Of a DNA stretch of 56,939 nucleotides, positions 25,981-34,755 are shown one piece after another. This DNA comes from a bacterium (GTDB lineage Bacteria; Bacillota; Clostridia; Christensenellales; Aristaeellaceae), in the NCBI GenBank assembly GCA_004563405.1, contig SFTH01000018.1, positions 1 through 56,939 on the forward strand. Direction: 5' to 3'. A program made the position numbers and the translations under genes. The notes under the pieces were generated by a model that saw nothing but the letters and a program-made list of their open reading frames with translations, searched no databases and had not been told where the DNA came from. Every line of letters starts with the position of its first letter. Positions within the stretch are counted from its first letter, which is position 1.

Positions 25981-26694
25981 TCACTCCACGCCCAGCTCTC
26001 CTCCGTGGGCCTTGAGCCACTTCTTCCAGCACTCATACTCCGGCATCTGTCCGCGCACCAGCGCCCAGAAGCGGGGGGAGTGGTTGAATTCGATCCGATG
26101 GCAGAGCTCGTGAATCACCACATAGCGCAGCGCCTCCGGCGGGGCCATGATGAGCTTCCAGTTGAAGTTCAGGTTGCCCTTCGCTGAGCAGCTGCCCCAG
26201 CGGGACTTCTGATCCCGTATGGCGACGCGCCCGTATTCCACGCCGATGCGCGGGGCGTAGGTGTCCAGCTCCTCCCGGATGCGCATGAGCGTCCGGCGGG
26301 AGAGCGCCTGCTTCAGCGCGGCGCGCACGGCCTCCTCGTCCTCCGGCGCGGGCAGGGAGAGCTCGCAAACCTCCGCCTGCAACTTCAGCCGCACCTGCGC
26401 GCCCTGCTTCAGCCGCAGCGCGTAGGCCGCGCCCTCGATGCACACCCGGCTGCCCGGGGCCACGGGGTGGCGCAGGCGGTTTTCCAGCAGCTGCCTCTCC
26501 AGCGCGGCGTGCATCTCCCTCAACTCCGCCGCCCGCGCCCGCACCAGCGCGTCCACATCCCTGAGCCGCGCGCCCGACGGGGCGTACACCCGCGTCTCGC
26601 CGCCGGGCAGGGCCTTCAGGAGCACGTCCCGGCGCGGCGCGCGCACCAGTATGTAGTCCAGCTGCTTTCCGTCTGCGATCACGCTGCGCTTCAC
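25981..26694 (-). CDS. YgjP-like metal-dependent hydrolase (DUF45/PF01863)
   Basis: A 237-residue protein of the YgjP family, which resembles zinc metallopeptidases (SprT/WLM-like fold). The zinc motif is VVIHELCHRIEFNHSPRFW, with HELCH and the third histidine in NHSPRFW. The N-terminal YILVRAPRRDVLLKAL and RDQKSRWGSCSAKGNLNFNW blocks are typical. The start is GTG at 26694, overlapping the stop of the upstream actin-like gene (GTGA), with GGAAGGG ahead. A longer open frame exists but runs into that gene. The biological role of YgjP proteins is poorly known. Confidence 0.85.
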   Translation of the reverse strand: MKRSVIADGKQLDYILVRAPRRDVLLKALPGGETRVYAPSGARLRDVDALVRARAAELREMHAALERQLLENRLRHPVAPGSRVCIEGAAYALRLKQGAQVRLKLQAEVCELSLPAPEDEEAVRAALKQALSRRTLMRIREELDTYAPRIGVEYGRVAIRDQKSRWGSCSAKGNLNFNWKLIMAPPEALRYVVIHELCHRIEFNHSPRFWALVRGQMPEYECWKKWLKAHGGELGVE

Positions 26695-27719
26695 TTCAGG
26701 CTTCCCTTCCGGGTCTGGGCCATCAGCGCCGCGGGGTATTTCTCCGGCGCGCGCATGATCTCCGCCAGCCCCCGCGCGGCGCACTTGCCGGGGGCGTCCG
26801 CGATGCGGCAGGGCACGCCCAGCGTGTCGCCGATGCGCTTGTCCATGCCGGGCATCTCCGCGCCGCCGCCCACCAGCACCGCGCCCGCATCGTTCAAATC
26901 GGCGGCCAGCTCCTCCGGAATCTCCGAGACCACGCCCGCGCACAAACCGGCGATCTCGCTGACGACCTCCTCGCAGGCGTGCAGCGCCAGGGCCGTCTCC
27001 ACGTCGAAGACCTCCGGCAGCCTGCGCTCCATGCTGAAGCCCGTCATGTGCATCACCACATCCCGGGGCGCGGCCTCCGGCAGCGCCGTGCCTAGGGTGT
27101 GCTTGACCTCCCGGGCGGAGTTCAGGCCGATGCGGTATCCGCCCTCGGTGCGCACGATGCGCTGCACCCGCGCGTCGATGCGGTTCAGGCCGTAGGGCAG
27201 GTAGCCGAAGGCCGCCACGCGGCCCAGGGTGAACAGCGTGACCGTCACCTTGCCCGCGCCGATGTCCACCACCAGCTTGGCCTCCGGGGCGTTGAGATCC
27301 AGCCCCGCGCCCAGCGCCGCAGCCGCGTCCGCGCGCACCAGCGCGGCCTCCGCCGCGCCCGCGTCCACCGCCGCCGTCAGCAGCGCCTCCTGTTGCACGG
27401 GTCTGGAGAAGGGCGCGCAGGTGAGCATCGCGCCGAAGCGCTTGCCCCGGGGCAGCTCCTCCGCCTGCCGGTACACCCATCTCAGGAGCCGGTCCGCGTA
27501 GAAATTGTTCTCCAGAACGCCGTCCCGCAGGGGGGAGACGACCTCCACGCCCGCGCAGGTGCGCCCGGAGACCCGCGCGGCCACGTCTCCGCAGCACAGC
27601 GGATTCTCCCGGCCCTCCCGCAGCGCCAGCCGCGCCGCCGCCTCCAGCGTCGCCCCGCGGTTGTATTCCGCCACGCGCACAAAGTCCGTTCCCAAATCAA
27701 TGCCGATGTCCCAGCGCAT
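26691..27719 (-). CDS. Divergent MreB-like actin-family protein
   Basis: A 342-residue member of the actin/Hsp70 ATPase fold, closest in pattern to MreB. The phosphate loop is DIGIDLGTDFVRV at the N-terminus, followed by PLRDGVLENN. The second phosphate motif is VVDIGAGKVTVTLF and the adenosine motif is VLVGGGAEMPGM, with the MreB-like REVKHTLG between. The second motif lacks the usual GGGT run. It could be a cell-shape or cell-wall scaffold paralogue. ATG at 27719 is preferred, with GGGAGG nine bases ahead; a second ATG three codons upstream would collide with that site. The gene is coupled to the YgjP gene. Confidence 0.75.
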   Translation of the reverse strand: MRWDIGIDLGTDFVRVAEYNRGATLEAAARLALREGRENPLCCGDVAARVSGRTCAGVEVVSPLRDGVLENNFYADRLLRWVYRQAEELPRGKRFGAMLTCAPFSRPVQQEALLTAAVDAGAAEAALVRADAAAALGAGLDLNAPEAKLVVDIGAGKVTVTLFTLGRVAAFGYLPYGLNRIDARVQRIVRTEGGYRIGLNSAREVKHTLGTALPEAAPRDVVMHMTGFSMERRLPEVFDVETALALHACEEVVSEIAGLCAGVVSEIPEELAADLNDAGAVLVGGGAEMPGMDKRIGDTLGVPCRIADAPGKCAARGLAEIMRAPEKYPAALMAQTRKGSLK

Positions 27720-27749
27720 AAGTGCCATCCTCCCCGATTCTATGCTCCT

Positions 27750-27758
27750 ATTATAGCA
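27750..27758 (-). promoter_or_regulatory. Extended -10 promoter of the actin-like gene
   Basis: Minus-strand TGCTATAAT (27750-27758), an extended -10 box, with no good -35 at the right spacing. It lies just before the ribosome site of the gene at 27719. Confidence 0.55.
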
Positions 27759-27802
27759 TAGAAAGCGCGGGCAGACTGGAACAATAATTCGACAATATTC
27801 CC

Positions 27803-28945
27803 TCAGCGCCCCCGCCGCAGCGCACCAGGCGCAAAGGCCAGCAGGGCGACGGCGCAGACGACTGACCCGGCCAGAAAGGCCGCTTCCCGGCCCGCTACCC
27901 GGGCCAGCAGCCCACCCAGCAGGTTGCCCGCGATGCGCGCGGCCCCGAAGGAGACCATGTTCAGAAGCCCCTGCCCCGAGGCGCGCAGCTCCCTGGGCAC
28001 ATTGTCGGAAATCCAGCAGGCCATGGAGACGGTCATCACGATGAAGCCTCCGCCGTGGAGCAGCTGGCTCGCCAGCGCCACGGCCGCCGTGGGCGCGAGG
28101 CCCAGCAGCAGCCAGCGCAGCGCCAGAACCAGCGCTGCCAGGCACATGGGTTTCTCCGCGCCAAAGCGGCGGTAGATGCGGTCGCTGAAGAGCAGATACG
28201 GCGCTTCGCTGAGGGCGGAGAGCAGATAGCCCAGCCCCAGCAGCGCCTCCCCGCTCCCCGGCAGGGACTGAAAGTGGGGCGCGAAAAAGGTGTAGAAGAA
28301 GCCCATGGTCATCTGCACCGGCAAAAGAAACAGCAGCATGCGCACGAGAGATCGGTCCTTCAGAAGCGCCGCCATGGAGACGCGCCGCCCACCCTGCCGC
28401 CCCGGCGAGGGCGGAAGCGCCCGGGTCGCGAGCGCCGCGAGCAGCAGCAGCGCCGCCGTCGCCCAGATCACGCCCGCAGGGCCCAGCCGGCCCGAAATCG
28501 CGCCAAAGGCCGCGCCCGCGAGGGCAAAGCCCGCGCCGCCCGCCAGGCGGTAGCCGCCGAAGGCCCCGCCCTGCGCCTCCAGAAGGATCGCGTCGTTCAG
28601 GGGCAACAGCGCGCAGAAGAAGGCGAAGAACAGCATCGCCGCCGGGAGCTGAAACCAGAACCCGCCGTCCAGCAGCGCCAGCGGAAGCGCCGCCGCCGAG
28701 AGCAGCGCCAGCGCGCCCAGCAGCCGCCTTCGGTCCCGCGCGCGGTCGCCCAGCATGCCCCAGAGCGGCTGCGCACCCAGCGCTGCGAGCGCCGTGGCCG
28801 CGCTGATTCCCCCCAGCTGTGCGCTGTGGAAGCCCAGATATGTGTAGTAGAGACTCATGTAGCCCTGGTAGATCGCGTTCGCGCCGTAGTAGCCCAGGGA
28901 GAACAGCGCGTGCCGGAGCGCAAAGCGCCCGTTCTCGTCGCCCAT
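27803..28945 (-). CDS. MFS transporter
   Basis: A 380-residue major facilitator protein with about twelve hydrophobic segments. The family loop between helices two and three is PLWGMLGDRARDRRRLL. The pattern recalls the MFS_1-like/LacY-nucleoside symporter group (helices one and two: SLGYYGANAIYQGYMSLYYT). The substrate is unknown. Its start follows GGGGAGG by eight bases. It lies about 60 bases beyond the lipoprotein gene and may be the last member of the large minus-strand export operon, though that linkage is uncertain. Confidence 0.82.
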   Translation of the reverse strand: MGDENGRFALRHALFSLGYYGANAIYQGYMSLYYTYLGFHSAQLGGISAATALAALGAQPLWGMLGDRARDRRRLLGALALLSAAALPLALLDGGFWFQLPAAMLFFAFFCALLPLNDAILLEAQGGAFGGYRLAGGAGFALAGAAFGAISGRLGPAGVIWATAALLLLAALATRALPPSPGRQGGRRVSMAALLKDRSLVRMLLFLLPVQMTMGFFYTFFAPHFQSLPGSGEALLGLGYLLSALSEAPYLLFSDRIYRRFGAEKPMCLAALVLALRWLLLGLAPTAAVALASQLLHGGGFIVMTVSMACWISDNVPRELRASGQGLLNMVSFGAARIAGNLLGGLLARVAGREAAFLAGSVVCAVALLAFAPGALRRGR

Positions 28946-29005
28946 TGCATCCGCCTCCCCTCCGTTTTTTCCAGTATGGACAGCCGGGCCGCGAAAAACA
29001 CGCGC

Positions 29006-29596
29006 TTATTCTGTACCGCATGGCCGCGGCCCGCCCTCAAGGCAACGAACGCCTTTACAATTCGGGCGATTTTGCGAGTTCGGGAAACTCGCCTGTCCCA
29101 GGCATCCCAACGGGCGCGGAGGACGCGCTGGCTTCGGGGGGCGCGTTTGGCGTGGACGTTGCGTCGGGCGCGGGGAGCGCGCTGACTTCGTAAATCCCGT
29201 TGGACCCGGGCGTTGCGTCGGCACGGGGAGATTGTCTGACGCGTGGCTCTCGATGGACTCGTGGCTCCCATCGATCGCGGGGGCCTCGATGTCCTGCGGC
29301 GTTGACAGGTTTGGCGTTGACAGGTTTGGCGTTGGCAGGTTTGACAAATCCGGCGTTGGCATTGCGTTGTCGGGCGTCACTCCTGGATCGGGCGTTCCGA
29401 CGTCCTCCGGCATGGCGCTGGCCGCAGGCGTTTCGCTGGGCTCGGGAGTCTCGCTGGGCTCGGGAGTCGGATTCATGTAGCCCATGTCGATCAGCGCCTG
29501 GCGGATGCTGTCCTCCTCGTTCTCACAGCCGGACAGCCCCAGGCAGAGCGCGGCGAGGAGCAGCGCCGTCAGCGCGCATCGAAGCGCTTTCTTCAT
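29006..29596 (-). pseudogene. Small lipoprotein, probably frameshifted in its C-terminal half
   Basis: The frame begins with a clear lipoprotein signal (lipobox LSGC, cysteine at about residue 24) and a Pro/Thr/Ser-rich linker (PTPEPSETPEPSETP). After about residue 120 the frame turns into an Arg/Pro-rich run (RPRQTRPPKPARPP) ending at 29006. One frame over, from about 29222 down to a TAA at 29055, the same DNA reads ADATPGSNGIYEVSALPAPD and ends GEFPELAKSPEL, which suits the protein far better. I infer a one-base shift near the CCCC at 29225-29228 (coding strand). Small tandem repeats lie in the linker. It belongs to the MMPL export cassette. Function unknown. Confidence 0.55.
29298..29342 (+). 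repeat. Three 15-base tandem repeats in the lipoprotein linker
   Basis: Unit GGCGTTGACAGGTTT occurs three times (third copy with one change). An 18-base unit is also repeated twice at 29433-29468. Both preserve the reading frame, so they change linker length by whole residues. Confidence 0.8.
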
Positions 29597-29613
29597 TCAG
29601 GTTTCCTCCCTTC

Positions 29614-31527
29614 TCAGCGGAACAGATCGAGGAACTTCTCGCCCAGGCTCTTCTCTATCTCCTCCTCGACGACGATCTCCGGCTCCTCGGCCTCGCTGAC
29701 GCCGGGGATTCGGATCACGAACTGCACGGATTCCACCCGGTTGCGGGGGTCGGCGTAGGAGACCGGCTCGAAGTCGCCGCCGGTGATGGAGGAAATCGCG
29801 TCGTCCACGCCCTCCTGCGCCTGCGCGTCCATGTCGCCGGTGCCCTCGCTGAGCTCGTTCACGCCGCCCTTGAGACTGTCCGCGCCGGAGGAGAGGGAGC
29901 TTGCGCCGTCCAGCAGCGTGTCCGCGCCGCTGGCAAGGGAGTCCACGCCCGCGTCCACGCTGGAGATGCCCGCGCTGAGCAGGGCAAAGTTGGTTTGCAG
30001 CTCGCCGACGCCCGCATCCAGCGCCTGAATGCCCGCGTCCATTTCGCGGATCGTGGCGAACAGGGTGGTCATCACGCCGTCGCTGGAGCTTGCGCCATTG
30101 GCTTCCATCTGATCCAGCATGGACAGGACGGACTGCAGTGAGGCCTTGACCTCGGCCAGTTCCGCGAGCGCATCCCCGATCTGGCCGTCCAGCTTTTTCA
30201 GCGGCTCGGACAGGGAGACGGTCAGCTTGTGGTTTTCCTTCGCGCACTTGCGCAGCTCGTCCAGGCAGCCGTTGATCTCCTCGGCCTTGTCCAGGATGCG
30301 GCGCAGCGCTGCGATCTCCGAGGAGAGCGCGGAACTCACGTCGGAGTTTCCGGAGGCCCTGCCCAGCAGAGTGCGCAGCAGGGAAACGTCGGATGTGGAG
30401 AAGCCGGATTCGGGGATCAGGTCGCAGATTTCCTTCGCCTTGCTCTCCAGCGACTCCGCGAGCGCGATCAGGCCGGAGAGCTTTCCGCGCAGGTCCGTCA
30501 GCGCGCCCTCCATCTGCGACACCGCGTCCAGCAGCGCGTTGCACAGCGCGCGCATCTCGGCAATGGTCATCTGGGGCGCACCCTGAGTCTTGCCCTCCAC
30601 GTCGTCCACGGCGGCCACGAGCTGCGCGGACGCGGCGGCGAGCTGCGCGGAGCCGGCCCTGGTCTCGTCCAGACCGGCGGAGAACTGCGCCGCGCCGCCG
30701 ACCAGGCTCTCTGTGCCCTCGGCCAGCGTCACGGTTCCGCCTTGAAGCTCTTTTGCGCCGCCCTTCAGACTGGACGCGCCGCTGGCGAGCCGGGAGGAGC
30801 CGCTGCTGAGCCGGGACACGCCGTCCTGCAATTCACTCACCCTGTCGTCGATCTCGCTGGTATCGATGTCCACGTCCATGCCCAGCGGCACGCCGTTGAT
30901 GCTGACGTCCACCATGGCAAAGTCCGTCACATTTGCGGTGATGGTGTAGGTCGCGTCCGGGCTGGGCAGAACCACATAGGTCAGCAGGTGGTCCGTGCCG
31001 GAATTGGCGATGGTCGCACCTTCGGCAGTGATGCCGCTGCACCTTTCGCCGTCCAGCGTGACGGTCATGTTCAGCGCGTAGTGCTCGTAGAAGTCGGTCA
31101 GGCTCTCGCTGCCCTTGCCGATGGTGATCTGCATCTCCAGCGCGCCGCTTTTGCCGCTGAGCTCCTCCGGGCGGATGGGCGCGCCGTCCAGCGCGTAGTT
31201 CACCCGGATGCTCCAGGGCAGGGCGGCAGAGATGGGATCGCCCTGGTAGAACAGCGTGCCTGCCGGAACCGTCAGGCGCACGGAGTCGGAATTCTGCTCC
31301 AGCGGCGTTTCGTCGCTCAGATTGGCGACCTTGTAGTAGCTGCCGTAGTCCACGATTGTCTCAGAGCTTTCCGCCTCGAAGCGGTTCACGATGTACACCG
31401 CGTCCAGCTCGCCGCCGGAGCGCAGGTTGTCGTACACGATTTCATTTTTCTCCGCAGCCATGGCGGAGGACATCAGGCAGAGCGCCGTCAGACAGAGCGC
31501 CAGCAGGCTTGCAATCCATCTTTTCAT
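29614..31527 (-). CDS. Secreted heptad-repeat protein of an MMPL export cassette
   Basis: A 637-residue secreted protein with a signal peptide (MKRWIASLLALCLTALCLMS, then AMA). A beta-rich N-terminal domain (to about residue 215) is followed by a long helical region made of seven-residue units with Leu and Gly, for example RLSSGSSRLASGASSLKGG, and repeated again near residues 540-590. Such YhgE/Pip-type repeats form long coiled rods outside the membrane. No membrane anchor is visible at the C-terminus. It starts six bases after the MMPL transporter stop, so it is probably a partner of that transporter, bridging or guiding its cargo; this role is inference. Confidence 0.75.
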   Translation of the reverse strand: MKRWIASLLALCLTALCLMSSAMAAEKNEIVYDNLRSGGELDAVYIVNRFEAESSETIVDYGSYYKVANLSDETPLEQNSDSVRLTVPAGTLFYQGDPISAALPWSIRVNYALDGAPIRPEELSGKSGALEMQITIGKGSESLTDFYEHYALNMTVTLDGERCSGITAEGATIANSGTDHLLTYVVLPSPDATYTITANVTDFAMVDVSINGVPLGMDVDIDTSEIDDRVSELQDGVSRLSSGSSRLASGASSLKGGAKELQGGTVTLAEGTESLVGGAAQFSAGLDETRAGSAQLAAASAQLVAAVDDVEGKTQGAPQMTIAEMRALCNALLDAVSQMEGALTDLRGKLSGLIALAESLESKAKEICDLIPESGFSTSDVSLLRTLLGRASGNSDVSSALSSEIAALRRILDKAEEINGCLDELRKCAKENHKLTVSLSEPLKKLDGQIGDALAELAEVKASLQSVLSMLDQMEANGASSSDGVMTTLFATIREMDAGIQALDAGVGELQTNFALLSAGISSVDAGVDSLASGADTLLDGASSLSSGADSLKGGVNELSEGTGDMDAQAQEGVDDAISSITGGDFEPVSYADPRNRVESVQFVIRIPGVSEAEEPEIVVEEEIEKSLGEKFLDLFR

Positions 31528-31533
31528 CCATTA

Positions 31534-33633
31534 TCACTCCTTTTGCACAGCTTTATCTTCGGAATCAACCCGCTTTTTCGCCGGGGCCAGCTTCAATCCG
31601 AGGGTGGGGCGGCGGATCAGGCCGTCCAGCAGGTACAGCAGGCCCGGCAGCACGAAGAACACGATGGCCAGCGAGCACAGCGTGCCCTTGCCCAGAAACA
31701 TGCCCAACTGACTCAGCAGGCCGTGGGTGGAGAGGTAGCCCAGCAGGAAGCCCACCACCGTCAGCGTCATGCCGGAGGTCATGATGGAGGCGGTGACGGC
31801 GGAAATTGTGTTGACGATTGCGTCCCGCTTGCCCATGGTCTGCCGGTGCTCCAGATAGCGGTCGGTGAACAGGATGGCGTAATCCACCGTCGCGCCCAAC
31901 TGAATCGAGCTGATGATGAGGTAGGCGATGTAGAAGATCGTTCTGTCGAAGAAGTAGGGCAGCGACATGTTGATCCAGATGGCCGTCTCGATGGCCAACA
32001 CCAGAATCACCGGCAGCGACACGGACTTCATCGACAGCAGCAGCACCACAAACACTGCGGCGATGGCGAGGAAGTTGACCTTGCCCATGTCGGCGGTGAC
32101 GGTGCCCATCAGGTCTTCGGTGCTCACGCCCTCGCCTGCTAGCTTCCATTGACCGGGATACCACTTCTCCGCAACTTCGCGGATGCGGTCGATCAGCTTG
32201 AAAGTGGCCGGGCCCTCGAAGTCCGCGTTCACGCTCAGCACCAGGCGGCTGTAATGCTCCGACATCAGCAGCTTCAGCGTGTCCTCGCCCGCAAACTGAG
32301 TGGGGATGGTGGTACTTGCCACGTCCACGTAGGACAGGATGCTGGTGACTTCCGGCAGCGCCTGCAGCTCCTCGGAGAGCGCCCGCTCCCGCACCACATC
32401 GCCCCGGGGCACCATCAGCACGTAGGTGTCGCTCTTGCCGAAGGTCGCCTCGATTTCTGCGGTATCCGCGCCCAGCTGGGTGACCGGGCCGAAGATGTGG
32501 GCGGAGCCATAGTAGTACTCGTTGCTGCCCGAGGCCCGGTTTGCCGGGTAGATCAGCATCAGAAAGACCAGCACCGCCGAGATCATCAGCCGGTACACCA
32601 CCCTGCCCAGCGTGCGGAAAGAGGGCAAAAGATAGCGGTGGCGGGTCCTTTCCATCAGCCTGTGGGTAGAGAGAATCAGCGCCGGGGAGAACACGAACAC
32701 CGTGATCAGGCTGATGGCCACGCCTTTCGCCAGCACCAGGCCTAGGTCGGGGCCGATCTGGAAGCGCATCAGGCACAGCGCCAGGAAGCCGATGACCGAG
32801 GTCAGGCCGCTGGAGAGGATGGAGCCGGTGGACATGCACAGCGCCCGCACCATGGCCTCGCGCTCGTTATCGGTTTCCTGCTTGCACTCCTCGAAGCGGT
32901 GGATCAAAAACACCGAGTAGTCCAGCGACACCGCCAGCTGCAAAATCGAGCCCGCGGCGTTGCTCACGAAGGAGATTTCGCCGAAGATCAGGTTCGAGCC
33001 GTTGTTGATCATGATGGCCACGCCCAGGCTGCACAGCACCACCAGCGGCTCGATCCAGGAATTGGTACTCAGCAGCAGCACGAGGAGCACGAACAGCACC
33101 GCGAACACGGTAATCATGCGGATTTCGTTCACCGTGCTGGTGGTGGCTACCGCGGTGGACACCGCCGCGCCGGTCATGGCGTTCTCGTCGCCGATGATGG
33201 CGCGCAGATCGTCCACCGCCTGCAGGCGCCTGTCGTCCTCGATGGTCAGCGTGAACAGCGCGCAGCCGTCACAGTAGTAGGTCTCCACCTCGTCCGCATC
33301 CAGCATGGACAGCGGGGTGTGCACGTCGGCCACATCGTCCAGCCAGGTCACGTCCGTCACGCCGTCCACCGTGCGGAAGCGCTCCTTGTAGGTGAGCGCC
33401 TCGGCGATGGACACGTTCCGCACCATGACGCGGGCATTGGGGATGCCGCCCTCAAACTCCTCGCCCAGCAGCTCCAGCGCCTGGGTGGAGTCGCTGTCCG
33501 GCGGCAGGTAGTCGTTCATGTCGTAGTTGACGGCAACCATGCCCTGGGTGACCGCGCCGCACAGCGCCGCAAGAATGAATACGGTGAGTATGTTGCGCGG
33601 ATGATTGACAATTTTTCGATAGAAGCTCTGCAT
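31534..33633 (-). CDS. MMPL/RND-family exporter
   Basis: A 699-residue RND-type transporter of the MMPL group. It has two repeats of six membrane helices, each with a large extracellular loop after the first helix. The proton-relay aspartates are in SLDYSVFLIHRFEE (first half) and ATVDYAILFTDRYLE (second half), each followed by the usual basic loop. MMPL proteins export lipids or hydrophobic compounds using the proton gradient. It is encoded in a minus-strand unit with a small membrane protein, the heptad-repeat protein and a lipoprotein, opposite a TetR regulator that probably represses it. Confidence 0.87.
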   Translation of the reverse strand: MQSFYRKIVNHPRNILTVFILAALCGAVTQGMVAVNYDMNDYLPPDSDSTQALELLGEEFEGGIPNARVMVRNVSIAEALTYKERFRTVDGVTDVTWLDDVADVHTPLSMLDADEVETYYCDGCALFTLTIEDDRRLQAVDDLRAIIGDENAMTGAAVSTAVATTSTVNEIRMITVFAVLFVLLVLLLSTNSWIEPLVVLCSLGVAIMINNGSNLIFGEISFVSNAAGSILQLAVSLDYSVFLIHRFEECKQETDNEREAMVRALCMSTGSILSSGLTSVIGFLALCLMRFQIGPDLGLVLAKGVAISLITVFVFSPALILSTHRLMERTRHRYLLPSFRTLGRVVYRLMISAVLVFLMLIYPANRASGSNEYYYGSAHIFGPVTQLGADTAEIEATFGKSDTYVLMVPRGDVVRERALSEELQALPEVTSILSYVDVASTTIPTQFAGEDTLKLLMSEHYSRLVLSVNADFEGPATFKLIDRIREVAEKWYPGQWKLAGEGVSTEDLMGTVTADMGKVNFLAIAAVFVVLLLSMKSVSLPVILVLAIETAIWINMSLPYFFDRTIFYIAYLIISSIQLGATVDYAILFTDRYLEHRQTMGKRDAIVNTISAVTASIMTSGMTLTVVGFLLGYLSTHGLLSQLGMFLGKGTLCSLAIVFFVLPGLLYLLDGLIRRPTLGLKLAPAKKRVDSEDKAVQKE

Positions 33634-33681
33634 GCCGTTTCCTTTCTCTGCAATTGACGGGCGACAATGCCCGCATTCGCG

Positions 33682-34080
33682 TTATGCCGCGCGCCTGCCG
33701 CCGATGAGCACGGTCAGCGCGTCCGCCACCGCCTCCACGATCAGCGTGATGCCGGTGAAGCGCCAGATGGCCACCGTGGTGGAGAAGGGGCGGCAGAGGA
33801 TGACGACAGCAAGGGCGATGGACAGCGCCGCGCTGAGCGACGACCAGCCCCAGCCCTTGCGCTCGTTGCGTATGCCGTCCATGGTGAGCTGCACCTTGCA
33901 GAAGCCGCCGATCAGGATGGCGACGCCGTAGAGGGCCGTGAGCACCGGAAACGCCGCGATGACCTGCTTGGTTCCTGCGACGCACAGGACGCCCAGCGTC
34001 AGACCCATCAGGCAGAGCACCAGCGTCCTCTCCCGCTCCGCCACGGCGGGTGAGGCCCTGAAGTAGCGCCATCCGTTCAT
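33682..34080 (-). CDS. DUF308/HdeD-like membrane protein, C-terminal part of a split gene
   Basis: A 132-residue open frame with four hydrophobic segments, continuing the protein begun at 34226. Its ATG overlaps the stop of that frame (TGATG). If one G is added to the run of five G on the coding strand (34085-34089), the two frames join into one protein reading GVLLILGGLMNGWRYFRAS, which gives the normal six-helix, about 180-residue DUF308/HdeD layout. It may therefore be a real frameshift, a phase-variable tract, a base-calling error, or two coupled subunits. It is encoded ahead of the MMPL exporter. Confidence 0.65.
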   Translation of the reverse strand: MNGWRYFRASPAVAERERTLVLCLMGLTLGVLCVAGTKQVIAAFPVLTALYGVAILIGGFCKVQLTMDGIRNERKGWGWSSLSAALSIALAVVILCRPFSTTVAIWRFTGITLIVEAVADALTVLIGGRRAA

Positions 34081-34226
34081 CAGGCCCCCAGAATCAGCAG
34101 GACACCCGACGCGATCACGATGCCCGCCGTGAAGTAGACGGGGTTCACCAGCAGCAGGATGCCGATCAGAACCTCCAGTATGCCCATGATGATCCATTGA
34201 GACTTGCCCCTGCGTTTTTCCTTCAT
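34080..34226 (-). CDS. DUF308/HdeD-like membrane protein, N-terminal part of a split gene
   Basis: A 48-residue frame: a basic start (MKEKRRGKSQ) and one hairpin of two membrane helices (IIMGILEVLIGILLLVNP, then FTAGIVIASGVLLILG). GGGAGGT lies seven bases before the ATG, so this is the genuine start of the DUF308 protein. See the entry for 33682-34080 for the break. Confidence 0.65.
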   Translation of the reverse strand: MKEKRRGKSQWIIMGILEVLIGILLLVNPVYFTAGIVIASGVLLILGA

Positions 34227-34252
34227 GTGTATAACCTCCCGTTTGTTTGTCC

Positions 34253-34549
34253 TCATGCTTCCCGGATGCTGCCGTGGAGCGCGTAGCTCCGGCCGCCCCA
34301 GTGCAGCGTCAGCTCCAGACCCTTCAGGTCGATTCGGCCCTCCGCCGTGAAGGGCAGGTTCCGCATCAGCGTGCGCATCCGGCCCATCAGGGTGCACGCG
34401 CTGTCCGCATCCACGGTGCCGCGCACCGGGTTGCTGAAGCTCATCAGCGACAGCTCTCCCCGGCACTCCCCCGCGATTCCATTCAGCACGAGAAGCCCGC
34501 GCTTCTTGCCCAGCGGCGCGTCCAGCATAACTTCGTAGGTGTACTGCAT
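34253..34549 (-). CDS. Small conserved-looking protein at the head of the MMPL cassette
   Basis: A 98-residue cytoplasmic protein with no signal or membrane segment. It reads as a compact beta-rich domain, starting MQYTYEVMLDAPLGKKRG, with GECRGELSLMSFSNPVRGTV in the middle and an ending LTLHWGGRSYALHGSIREA. The start is preceded by GGGGAGG. It is the first gene of the unit divergent from TetR. I do not recognise a named family; I recall similar small proteins near clostridial regulators but cannot confirm it. Confidence 0.65.
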   Translation of the reverse strand: MQYTYEVMLDAPLGKKRGLLVLNGIAGECRGELSLMSFSNPVRGTVDADSACTLMGRMRTLMRNLPFTAEGRIDLKGLELTLHWGGRSYALHGSIREA

Positions 34550-34643
34550 TATGTCCCGGCCTCCCCTCGGATCGTACGCGTCCAATCTAGCGCGTCCGCC
34601 TTTCGGAGGAAATAGACAAATCGACCCGCCTTGCCCAGTTTTT

Positions 34644-34665
34644 GGACAAATACCCGGAATTGACC
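34644..34665. promoter_or_regulatory. Possible operator between TetR gene and export cassette
   Basis: An imperfect inverted repeat, GGACAA, ten bases, TTGACC, lies between the divergent genes just ahead of the TetR promoter. Five of six positions pair. TetR proteins bind such sites, but no second copy confirms it. Confidence 0.25.
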
Positions 34666-34689
34666 AACAAACGGAGCCTCCGAATCGTA

Positions 34690-34718
34690 TTGACAAGCGG
34701 GTGTTCCTCTGCTATAGT
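34690..34718 (+). promoter_or_regulatory. Promoter of the TetR gene
   Basis: TTGACA (34690-34695), 17 bases, TATAGT (34713-34718). Confidence 0.7.
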
Positions 34719-34755
34719 GATGCAAATTGTAAAATATCGGAGGACTTTCGATTCC

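Noticed and set aside
26691..29021. One 776-codon frame joining the actin-like gene with the region of the MFS gene
   Set aside because: Only the part from 27719 is actin-like and a promoter and ribosome site lie just ahead of it; the upstream part is out of frame with the MFS protein.
29232..29480. Plus-strand frame rich in GVGSG over the lipoprotein gene
   Set aside because: Antisense of the Pro/Ser/Thr linker; it has no ribosome site.
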